From Alitta virens (taxonomy: Eukaryota; Annelida; Polychaeta; Phyllodocida; Nereididae): 64,000 nucleotides of DNA. The notes below the pieces were generated by a model that was given only the letters and a program-made list of their open reading frames with translations, had not been told where the DNA came from and searched no databases. Positions within the stretch are counted from its first letter, which is position 1. Each line of letters begins with the position of its first letter. Both the position numbers and the translations under genes were made by a program. Below, piece after piece: positions 54,800-64,000 of this stretch. The stretch is taken from the NCBI GenBank assembly GCA_932294295.1, contig OW028575.1, positions 19,286,058-19,350,057 of the forward strand, in the 5' to 3' direction.

Positions 54800-56011
54800 G
54801 AGAGATCAGTTCAATAGAGCTGGTATTATCAGCACACAACAGCACAAATTTGGTACTGGCAGATATCGTACTATTGTGAGATGCACAAAAACTAGGGAGG
54901 TATAGGTCCCAGTCATCTTGATTGGATAGTTTGGCCAAACAAGTCTTTCTGCTTGTCCATTAGCCCTAGGGTGGTATGGAGAGGTCCTAATATGATGAAT
55001 GTGTCCTAATCGAGTGATGTTTGCAATGATATCATTAATAAATTCGAGTCCATTACCTGATACAATAATTCTAGGCCAGGAAAATCTACGGAAATTTTCA
55101 TCAATTAACACTTGAGCTATTGTACTAGCGGATTTATCTGGAATTGGGAAAGTTTCAAGCCAGGAAGGGTAATAATCAGTTACCGTTAAACAATACCTAT
55201 TATTTAATGCTGTTTCTTTGTATGGTCCTGCAGTGTCTATGCCAATCTTTTGAAAAGGATAATTTGGAATTTCAGTGTCTTGGAGTGGGGTTGCTTGAGT
55301 TACAAGGTTTTGTTGACTGCAAGGAACACATTGTGCTACATAATCATAAGTCATTTTCGCCATGCCTTTCCAATGGTACCTGCTTTGAATGGTGGCATAT
55401 GTTTTATCTCTGCCTAAATGTCCACCTGTACAATTTTCGTGGGTTTCTTTCACTATTTGTTGCTGTAAGGATTGTGGTATTTCTAGTCGAAGACATTCAT
55501 CTCTGTTGACATAGTACAGAATACCTTCAACTATCAGGTACATTTTTGCAAACTTTGATTTTGAACCATTGGTATCTAAATTTTGGATTATCTTTGCTAA
55601 TTTCTTGTCGTCTTGTTGTAATTGCCTCATATTAATATTCTTCGAAGATAGGGGTACTGTCCTATGGGGTTCTGGGTCAACATCGTCTGAGTCGGATTTG
55701 TTTTGATCAGCTTGGTTGACATTTATTGCATCTATTGTTGCTTCCAATACCTCATGCTCTACTGATTTTGTATGGGAATATTGGGATATGTTTTGAGGGT
55801 CTAGTCTACTTAACCAGTCCGCTTGACAGTTCTTTGTACCTTTAATGAAGTTAATTTTTGCAACTAAAGGCGAAATTTTTATAGCCCACCTCTGTAATTT
55901 AGCATTTTTGTTGTTAGCACTTTCAATGAATTTTAACGGGTTATGGTCAGTAAAGATCTGAACTTCAGGTATACCAACCAAATAAACTTGAAATTTCTCT
56001 ATGGCAAACAC
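54800..56011 (-). pseudogene. Ty3/gypsy-type element: RNase H end and integrase
   Basis: The 401-residue frame begins with the RNase H tail (IFTDHNPLKFIESAN, ADWLSRLD). It then has the integrase HHCC zinc finger (HENCTGGHLGRDKTY ... CVPCSQQ) and the catalytic core starting at GIDTAGPYKE. The second catalytic Asp is lost: the usual S-D-N/R-G box reads SGNG. The Glu is kept in PRANGQAERL. A frameshift near 54,945 moves the core end to another frame (DDWDLYLPSFCASHNSTISA). No LTR recognised downstream. Inactive. Confidence 0.85.
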
Positions 56012-56445
56012 AATTGCTTAACATTTATTTTCAATTATAGGCCAATTCTGCTGGGTTTTGGATAGCTGATGGGACAAGTAATAAACAGGCTTGTAAATTC
56101 CGTCTTCAAGTTGGGTTAATAATGCATCTATAGTACAGTCTGAAGCATCTGTAAATAATTGAAAGGGTTTTCCTATTTCAGGCACTTTTAGTATGTGGGG
56201 ATTTTGTAAGGAATTTCTTAACGTATCAAAACTTTCCTGTCTCTTTGGGGTCCATTCAAAAGTTGCATGTTTTCTAGTTTACTCAGTTAGTGGTCTAGCT
56301 ATTTCAGCATATTGGGGTATAAATTGTCTATAATAAGAAGTCATGCCAATGAAAGATCGAGTTTCTTTCACTGAAGTTGGGGGTTTCAATTGTTCTAATT
56401 TCTGGGTCAAGTTTAATCATAAATTCACATTTAGACTTTTTCAAT
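56012..56445 (-). pseudogene. Ty3/gypsy-type element: RT connection and RNase H start
   Basis: Lies between the two long open frames on the - strand. Codons can be followed only in pieces with several stops and shifts (for example KLDPEIRT near 56,410), where the RT thumb and first half of RNase H should be. This break alone would prevent a full Pol. Confidence 0.55.
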
Positions 56446-57999
56446 TTATAATTTTGCTGCTCTAATCCTATTGAAAATATCTTGTAAGTGCTCTAAGTGC
56501 GATTCAAAGGTATGGGAATACACTAAAATATCGTCTAAGTAGCTACATGCATGGTCATTAGCACCATTTAGCAAACGAGACATGCACTCCTGAAATATTG
56601 AGGGAGCGGTACTGACACCAAAGGTCAAAGTTTCTGGTTGAAAGAGTCCTTCTTCACAAACGAATGCGGTCTTAGCCTTACTATGTTTCTCTAAAGGTAT
56701 CTGCCAGTAGTCTTTGAGGAAATCTAGGGAACTGAAGTACTTTGCACCTCCTAGGCTTGAGAAAATGTCATCTATATTTGGCAAGGGCCAATAAAATGTC
56801 TTTATTACTTGGTTGAGACCTCTGTAATCACAACAAATGCGTACACCTCCGTCTTTCTTGGGTACACAGAGAATAGGGGCTGCCCATTCACTGTTTAAGA
56901 GGGAAATTAATTTTGCTTTGATCATTTCTTTGATTTGGTCTTTAACTTCTTCCCGGTATGCAAATGGGGTTCTGTATGGCTTCTTCCTAACAGGGTAAGC
57001 ATCTCCTGTGTCTATCCTAGCATGCATAATGTTAGTACGTCCTAAGTCAAACTCATGCTTAGCAAAAATATCACTATTCTTCCTAAACAAGGCTATCAGC
57101 TGTTGATATTGCTCAGGTGTTAGATCTTCTTGGGTGGTCAAGCTTTCTAGGGATGTAGTTTCTGAGTTAATTGCTGTTACATCATGATCATGGGTGTTAG
57201 CAGTGATTTCTGTGAGTTCTACTTCAGGGTCAATACGTTCTACTAAAGCAACTACATTTCCTTTGTTAAATTTAAAATATTTGCTAGTTTTGTTCACAAT
57301 TGTTATGGGAATTTTCTTAGCTTTGGAGACAGTACCTATGCCATTCATTACAGCTACACCTGGTTCATTATCTAAGAAGCCATTTTTGGGCTGTTGCCAA
57401 GTTATGGTAGATCCTACTTTCCAATTTTGATTTTTCTTTAGTCTTCCATAACAAGTTACTAAATGGTTAGGGGCAATTTCAACGTCTGTATCCAATCTAA
57501 CAAGAGAGTTTATTTCAGCTTCGAATGAGGTGTTAAGTGTTAAACTTCCTATTTTCGCTGTTTCATCACCCATGGACATAATAACATTGTATCTGCTCAT
57601 AAAATCTCTACCTAAAATAATGGGTCGTTTGAGGTTATCCATTACAATAAACTTAACTGGAACTACAGTTCCACCTAACTCAATTTTTGTCCTACATGAA
57701 CCATACACCTTCATTTGTACACCGGATGCATTTCTAAGCTTTACTTCACATTTGGAAAGTTTAGCACTATTTCCAAAGGTTCTAACAAATTCTTTATATT
57801 GGAGGACGGAAATGTCTGCACCTGTGTCTAGAAGTGCTCTGTAAGATTGTTGGTTAATTTTTACTGCTATTGTTGGGGGATTTTCTCTGGGGATGTAGTA
57901 TACATCATAACTGGTGGGAGCTGGGTTTCGGGTTTCGGGGCCTTTCTGTTTCTTGCTCCAAAGATTCGGCCCTTTAGTTTTCCTGCTAATCTGTAGCAA
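56446..57999 (-). pseudogene. Ty3/gypsy-type element: protease and reverse transcriptase
   Basis: A 517-residue frame. The aspartic protease has LLDTGADISVL (residues about 56-66) and the flap and second motif further on (PIILGRDFMSRYNV). After a spacer comes the RT (WAAPILCVPKKDGGVRICCD, LDFLKDYWQIPL, YLDDILVYS near 56,530). The order protease-RT-RNase H-integrase defines Ty3/gypsy and excludes copia. This piece is the least damaged part; the frame closes at the start of the thumb. Confidence 0.9.
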
Positions 58000-58240
58000 C
58001 TTCAGATACAGCTTTCACACGGCAGTCTCTGCCCATGTGACCTACTTTACTGCATTTGAAACAGACCGGTTTATTGTCCTTCCACTGGTATTTGTACAAG
58101 GGTTTCTTCTCTGTTGTGTACAAGGGTTTCTTTTCTACTCATTTCTGGTAGTCCTTGCGGACCTCATCCACCTCCATTAGCTCTTCAGTGAGCCCGTGAG
58201 CAGTCGGCCTGTTTTGCTCTTCAGCTAGCTATGAGGCTAC
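58000..58240 (-). pseudogene. Ty3/gypsy-type element: gag zinc knuckle
   Basis: On the - strand 58,063-58,022 encodes CFKCSKVGHMGRDC, a CCHC knuckle (C-x2-C-x4-H-x4-C). It is in a different frame from the protease. Only the nucleocapsid end of gag is present; the match stops at about 58,240 where non-LTR sequence begins, so the 5' LTR and most of gag are gone. Confidence 0.75.
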
Positions 58241-58261
58241 AGTGGCGGCCTGTTCCAAAGT

Positions 58262-59790
58262 TCATCGTGGCTACCTTTTTTATGCAAGGGTTGAATGATT
58301 CCTTCAGACCACTTATCCGGATAAACACCCTTTTCCCAAATATAGTTAAACAGTGTTGTAAGGGGATGGAGTAAGTAATCGGAGAGATATTTGTAAAATT
58401 CATTACCAATTCCATCTATACCAGGGGTTTTCATTTGCTTTAAGTTTTTCAGTTCAGTCTGTACCTCATACAATGTTATTGGCATATCTGTCATAAATGT
58501 AGCAGAATCAGAGTGTATGTTGTTAAGATTTTCTAAGTGTTCCTCTATATCTTTCAGGAATTGGATGTCGAAATTAGATACAGACTCACTAGGTGGGGAT
58601 TGTACATTTGCAAAATACTTTTCAAAACAGTCTAGATCAATATTGCCTGCAGTAGTAAATGTATTACTTTTCTTTAGTTTATCCCAATATTTCCAATAAT
58701 CGCAAGGGTTTTTTCCTTTCCAATGCACAGAGTTCATTTTTAATTTTACCTTGAAAGTTTCTCTTCTTTCTTTGTATAGTAGCTTTACACGATTTTTTTA
58801 AGGGAGTGGTACTGTCTGAAATTGTCTTGTAAGTTTAGATCATGAGTTTTAGCAAAGTCATTGGTAACACGTTTGAGTTGTTTACATTCATTATCAAACC
58901 ACTCATTTCTCGGGAAGCTATCACCTACTGCCTTTTGATATTTTGTTTAGGAAATTTTCTGCATTAAAAAGATACCTGTAAAACTTAACCTTACTGTTTT
59001 GTGGTGTTTGGTTAGGTTTGTTAGTTAAAAAGCAACCACTGTGACTTATCTTTGTTTTAAGAGAGAATACCAAAGACTAGTGATCAGAATTAATATTTAG
59101 TGGTTCAAGATCCAAATTTTGCAAATTTTGGTGGAACAAGGCATCACAAATTAAGTAGTCAATTAGACTTTTACCACATGGTGTATAACAGGTAAATGAA
59201 CCTGTGCTATTATCTTTATTAAAATATCCATTCATTATCCTCATGTTGCTTGATTTACAGAGATCAAGCAAATCTTTACCATATCTGTTGGACAAATGTT
59301 ATTGCATCTATAGTATCATCTCCTGACGTTAAGATATAGTCAGGGAGTTTACCTGTTCTAGCATTGAAGTCACCACATATTCCCACACTACCCTTTTGAC
59401 TAAAGTGGGCAATTTCTTCTTGAATTAGATTGAAGGCATTCAATTTGTTGTAAGAAAACTTGATATTATGGAGGTGGAGTCTAGGGGGGGGGGGGGTATA
59501 TATACCCCAGCTAAGAATATGCTGTTAAGCATGTTTTGCGAGTGTAAGCTAGATCTAATGAGTACATCTATTCCACCAGCAGGTTTCCGAGTACGTGGAT
59601 GTTGAAATTTCCTTTGAAAATATTTATACACATACTGGCCTGTATCTGGTGTATATTTATCTAGTTTCATAGTCTCAAGAAAAATTATTATGTCATGCTT
59701 AGAAATGTATGATAAGAAGTCATGGTCTTTTAGTTTGTCACCTAAACCATGTACATTTCATACCATTATCATCAAGTTCTTTCCATCGCA
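58262..59790 (-). pseudogene. Non-LTR retrotransposon: endonuclease and RT start
   Basis: Read on the - strand from 59,790: MVWNVHGLGDKLKDHDF begins an APE endonuclease. FLETMKLDKYTPDTG, then ICGDFNARTG (about 59,375-59,345), then SLIDYLICD and LNINSDH (about 59,175-59,077) are its further motifs. The linker has RNEWFDNECKQLKR (about 58,910). The RT fingers follow (MKTPGIDGIGNEFYK, KWSEGIIQPLHKKGS) and the match ends at about 58,262. RT palm and tail are missing. Stops and frameshifts occur at about 59,290 and 58,960. The family resembles the piece at 30.4-31.7 kb, which carries the complementary 3' half. Confidence 0.85.
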
Positions 59791-59799
59791 AACTGGCGC

Positions 59800-61430
59800 G
59801 TTGCCAGAGCTATAGTTTATAATGTTAGTTATTGGGGATACGCTAACAGTCTCAATTTCAGTATTCGACACCATATCATGACCATTCATTCTACTGTTAT
59901 CATCATTACATGTCATAATATCATCAAAAACAGGCATTGTGAAACTTCATTTAGTGTCATTATTATTCAAGCTTGCAATTCCATCTCTTACAATATAACT
60001 ATTACTAACACTGTTTATAGTCACATTATCACCCCCTACCACAGTTACATTATTAGTATTTAACACACCATTAACCTCACAGGATGACAGAGTGGAGGGC
60101 AACACATTAAAGGCAACCAATCAAGTCTCTGGACTGGTGAGTCAGGTGGATTCTGTCACGCTGTAGTCGTCTTGTTCGATATGAAGAATACGTTCTTCAT
60201 GGCAAGGCACATCTGACTACTGACTGAGTTAACCTGATACGTTCATTTAGAATAGCTTGATTTGTTACATGTGGAAGTCCGCTGATTATGATGCGACTAT
60301 ATTAATAAATCGAACCTAATTTTCAACACTAGTCTCTTGATGCGGTCAGTCACAGATGTTACATTACGAGAACGGTCTTGCAAACAGTCCAGACATATAT
60401 GTGTGGACTGTTTGTTTCAGGGGGCTGAACTACTGAGTTGAATTATACAAATAAATTGCCCAAATTGACAGCTGAACTGCCCAAATTTACCTGACTTTTT
60501 GTTCAAATTTGGGAATATGCGTAAGATTGTATAACGTTATTTACATGGGACAATGCGTTTAGAAGTGTGACTGTATTTCCTCTTCACATCTCTAATTTCA
60601 TTGTAGAGCCGTAAGATTTTATTCACAAAGAGTTTTGAAACGAGTAATTCTTGGGATATTTCTTCCCTACTTCTGCCTCCCAAATTAAGCTTGAAAACTA
60701 CACGCCACAGAGATCTTCAAAATAAGCAGCAGACAAAATGGGCCAGTGACTGCGCTAGATCAGCGAAGTCAGGTGCTGCTCACCTGTACTTAATTAAGGT
60801 TGTGCTGAGCACTCATGCATGCAAAAGTGTGATGTGGCATTACCATTTGCAACATGGCCAGTGCGTCGTTGAGAGCGGTCAACTGCAATTCGCAGTAACT
60901 ACTGGTGGTTTACAGCCATTGTGAATATTATGGGAGCCCTGCACAAGTTTTGAAGAATTACTGTCACATTCTTTCATAAGCTCAAATGACAATGCTACCA
61001 GTTTCAGCTTTATATAAACGAAATTAAGATAGAAACAAGATAAGAATATATGCAATTGAGATACAGAGTTTGGCCACTGGAATGGGAGCACAGTACAGGG
61101 GCCATATTTGAAGCCTGACTCAATTATAAATTTGAAAATAAAAGCACTGACCATCAGCAGTCCCTATACCTTATAATCATGTTTCCAACACTGCTGATAC
61201 ATGAACTTTATGCAATTAACCAAATATTTTGAATAGGTTTAATCATACAGTAATAATAATAAGCCCTACATGTTGGTACTCATTTGGGATTTAACCATGA
61301 ATCACACCATTACATGAAAATTTACAAGGAATGTCCGCCATTGAAAATGTATAAAATCGCTTAATTCTGCTTGTCATATATAGTCCAGTTGCAATATACC
61401 AAATTGTTGCTCATAGGCCTACAAATTACT
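59800..61430. other. Upstream part of the non-LTR element and intergenic DNA
   Basis: The - strand frame stays partly open from about 60,070 down to the endonuclease start (NSVSNSYIVRDGIASLNNND), so this may be the element's 5' region. A short hairpin, aacagtccagaca/tgtgtggactgtt, lies at about 60,387-60,413. Beyond 60,450 I see no gene. Confidence 0.45.
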
Positions 61431-61432
61431 TG

Positions 61433-61678
61433 TCATAATCTTTTACACTTACTCATATTTCCTTTGATTACATTTTCTTCCACATTACATTTAATACATT
61501 TGTAACTGTACTCTTCCCTAAAGCGGCATGTCATTAGGCCTTTGGGAAGAGTGGCTTTATTCAATAAACAATAAACACAGTTCTGCTCCGGAAAAAAAAA
61601 GTTTTCATGTGTTTTTCTGAAGTGGCAGAAGTTTGTTAAGTGTGACAGCTTCAGGCCACGCCCACTTAAATGGCTCAT
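61433..61678 (-). CDS. Short Cys-rich ORF, possibly a transposase tail
   Basis: An 81-residue frame with NCVYCLLNKATLPKG then YSYKCIKCNVEE: two C-x2-C pairs about 30 residues apart after an HFRK stretch. This spacing resembles the Cys-rich tail of PiggyBac-type transposases, but the family's final pair and core are not seen. It could be a chance frame. Confidence 0.25.
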   Translation of the reverse strand: MSHLSGRGLKLSHLTNFCHFRKTHENFFFPEQNCVYCLLNKATLPKGLMTCRFREEYSYKCIKCNVEENVIKGNMSKCKRL

Positions 61679-61679
61679 G

Positions 61680-64000
61680 TACAGTGGCTAACTGTTGTAC
61701 ATGAAGATATACTAGCAAAACCCATAACAATGTACAATGAATGCATCACATGCAGTTTGAACAGATAAACATAATTATACAGTATAGCTCATCTTGCTTA
61801 AAGTAAAGAAAATGAGCCATTAGTGTCTATATAAAATGGATTTACACAATAAGTTTAAAAGACCGCAAATTTCGTCAGCACAGTTGCATTTTACACACAG
61901 GTTTTATTATGGGCATGTATCCTTTTTCCTTGTCACTTTATGGCACCCCAACTTTAAGATTCTGCCAGCATATCTGGACAAAATAATGACTTAGATATTG
62001 TTCCTTTTCTGAATTAAATTTATAAACAAAATAATTCCTTTGAGTCTAACAACAATAATTTTTTTTGGGGGAGGGGGGGATTTTAAAATTTAAATTTTGT
62101 GCAATTCAGGCAAGTTGGAACTGAACAAAGATTTTCTGAACCAATGTCAGATTTTTGTCACTTTTTAGTCATTTGTTGCCAAACTCCCGAATTCCACAGG
62201 TTCTACATAAAAATGAAAAATTATCTCTTACAAAATTTAACACAAACAAAACATGTAATTTTGGCCTTTCCCAGTCCATAAAACCGCAATCCAGCCTCTT
62301 TCTGGAACTGGAAATGGCGGGAAAATGGTGAAGTCACTTAGCAACCAAGTTTGGTGAGGTCATGTGACCTGCCATTCAGCCTCGTTCTGTGTTTCATTAA
62401 AAGGCCCTGGCAACAATGGTGTGAATGGTTGCTAAGGAGCTTTGACTTACAATCATGGTTGTTAGGGAAGTCATGTGACCCACAGGCAGTTGTTACATCC
62501 ATTCAGCCTCTTTCTGGTTTTGAATTTTCCAGTTATTGGGGACTGACCAAGCTCTGACTTGTTTCTGTCTCAAGTAAGAAGACAGGTCGGGTCTGGCAAT
62601 CGGAAAGTGACGTCACAATGTTTGGATGCTAGATATCAGCCAATCAGATCACAGAACTCGCCAGACCCAACCTGAGTGAGATTCACTCAGGGAACCAGAG
62701 AGGACCAAGCTATTGAAATATTATGGGCAATCTGCCACCAGGGTAAATCTTTAATACACTGTTACACAATGAATGATTTTTGCATACTACTACTACAATT
62801 GGACCTAATTTATATTTATTTATTTTTGGTAACTAATGCCCATAGCTGTCTGGAAAAACTGTAGATTTTGAAAGTAGGATGAAAAATGAAAATAATTATC
62901 AAAGGCTTTAGTAATGTAATTGTAACTTAAAAGTGCAACAATATGAAGGTAAATTGTTAATGTACCAGCTCTGAGTGGTCTGAGACAATGCTTGCTTGGT
63001 GGACAGGACACAGTATAAATGATTTGATCATCTGGAGCAGAATGATTAGCCTGAGAGGTAACTGGTTCAATGACCAGTAGCAATGCATGGATCCAACCCT
63101 GTAAGGTCCCCCTTTGTCCAGTGCTTTTTAATTTGATTTGAGGGATTCTACAATACATGCATTTGTATAAAAACCAAATGTTGCCACTGCCCCTATTCAG
63201 CCAAGAGTTCAAAAAGATCACTTTTGCTCTGTGAGGTCATGTGACCTGCCATTCAGCCTCATTGTGAGCAAGCATGGTCGGTAGGGGAGTCAGCCTCTTT
63301 CTAGTTTTTAATTTAATTTATAACGGTAAATAAAACAACAAATTTAGGTTTAGGAAGGAAACCAGACCTTAGCTCCCTTGAGAAATACGCGTAGAAGGTC
63401 CTGGCTAAGCGGGAAGGATATAGAAGGATTATCCAGGGAGGAGATAGCGTTTTAAATAGAACAGAACAAAGATGGCTGCCGGCATTAATTTATATGATAC
63501 GACGTACATAATGTTTTAGTTGCACTGGGTATAAATCTTTATGTCTCACATGTAACAACTGTTAAATGTACAATTAACAGTACAATTTTTTGTAAACATA
63601 ATTTTAACAAGAAGAGCTCTCTTTGAAAAAGAGACCTGTATCAGAATTGTTAACGTAGTCTAGACATGCAAAAAAAAAATTAATTAATTGATCTAGATGC
63701 AGGTAACAGATGACTGACAAGGTATCATGTCTAAATGTTACAATCAATTAGTATAGTTCATATAAATTATGTCTTTGTCTTTATTGCCGAAAGTGCTATA
63801 AAATGTACTTTTCCATAGATCCTCGCTACTCTTGCCTAGCTACCCACAACAGTCTGCAAATCGACCACTTGCACCATCTATAATATTAGTAATTATAAAA
63901 AGAGACCTTTGCTTGTTAGTCATACTATGAAAAAAATTAATATATATATATATTTCAAACTTTCCTGCTATAAAGTTGCATAGAATTTTTTCTAGTTCTT
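61680..64000. other. Intergenic DNA with a 30-bp repeat
   Basis: 62,354-62,383 and 63,231-63,260 are identical over 30 bases (start gtgaggtcatgtgacctgcc). Shorter echoes (cattcagcctctttctgg, gtcatgtgaccc, agtcagcctctttct) lie at 62,295, 62,473-62,510 and 63,290. A foldback with gggtctggc / gccagaccc arms spans about 62,585-62,672. No gene supported to the window end. Confidence 0.5.

Noticed and set aside
55144..55509. 121-residue + strand frame in the gypsy-type element
   Set aside because: Antisense shadow of the integrase region, whose - strand frame has clear catalytic and zinc-finger motifs.
62820..63221. 133-residue - strand frame
   Set aside because: No recognisable motif, mixed low-complexity composition and overlap with repeat words; probably chance.
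1..64000. CRISPR array, operon, bacterial promoter or riboswitch
   Set aside because: The tandem arrays have no spacer structure, genes are split by introns, and nothing in the window looks prokaryotic.

Overview
The window looks like nuclear DNA from an invertebrate animal, probably marine. It is AT-rich by eye, genes are split by GT-AG introns, and the intergenic DNA is a mosaic of decayed DIRS-type, Ty3/gypsy-type and non-LTR retrotransposons, foldback/MITE elements and a tRNA-derived SINE. The sequence does not fix the phylum; a lophotrochozoan, ambulacrarian or cephalochordate would all fit. No prokaryotic features were seen.

Region 1 (1 to about 26,230, + strand) is one large gene whose 5' end, including any PDZ domain, lies before the window. 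It reads as a PDZ-LIM family protein of the LDB3/ZASP/ALP type. The main evidence is an exon with a ZM-like motif (QYNSPLNVYSDD, near 4,393-4,440) and repeated SFKILQ-type motifs like those in vertebrate LDB3 and PDLIM proteins. I placed 23 exons by hand from splice sites and frame. From 5,999 to 22,417 every internal exon is a multiple of three bases and phase 1-1. These exons carry three recurring short modules: IPSKSFKILQ, FDExAFLxGKIPL and P-x-W-A...DELGYL. The gene starts with a very Ser/Pro/Gln-rich part containing a VQSPTYGG minisatellite. It ends with a glutamine-rich exon and a tiny terminal exon. A second, earlier terminal exon (9,305) has its own poly(A) signal. Both alternative C-termini end in V-T-D-F, which fits a class I PDZ ligand. 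No LIM domain was found.

Region 2 (about 26,250-39,120) holds a near-perfect 70-bp-arm hairpin element just past the gene's poly(A) signal, then three decayed + strand non-LTR retrotransposon pieces (27.4-30.1 kb, 30.4-31.7 kb, 38.46-39.1 kb). Between them is mostly non-coding AT-rich DNA.

Region 3 (39.8-47.4 kb) holds a DIRS-like retrotransposon on the - strand, cut at its 3' side by a repeat built from 21-bp units in both orientations. It also has a related larger element, an F-box-like pseudogene and several local tandem duplications.

Region 4 (48.9-51.65 kb) is a roughly 2.8-kb element with long inverted arms. Solo pieces of the same family lie near 52.45 kb and about 35 bp upstream of the gene's last exon at 25.29 kb.

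Region 5 (53.4-59.8 kb) carries a protein-primed DNA polymerase B remnant (+), a decayed Ty3/gypsy-type element (-) with a short membrane ORF after integrase, and a non-LTR element (-). The last two are both truncated at one junction near 58.24-58.26 kb. The remaining 4 kb has only small repeats and one short Cys-rich ORF.

All domain calls are by eye; no search or alignment program was run.
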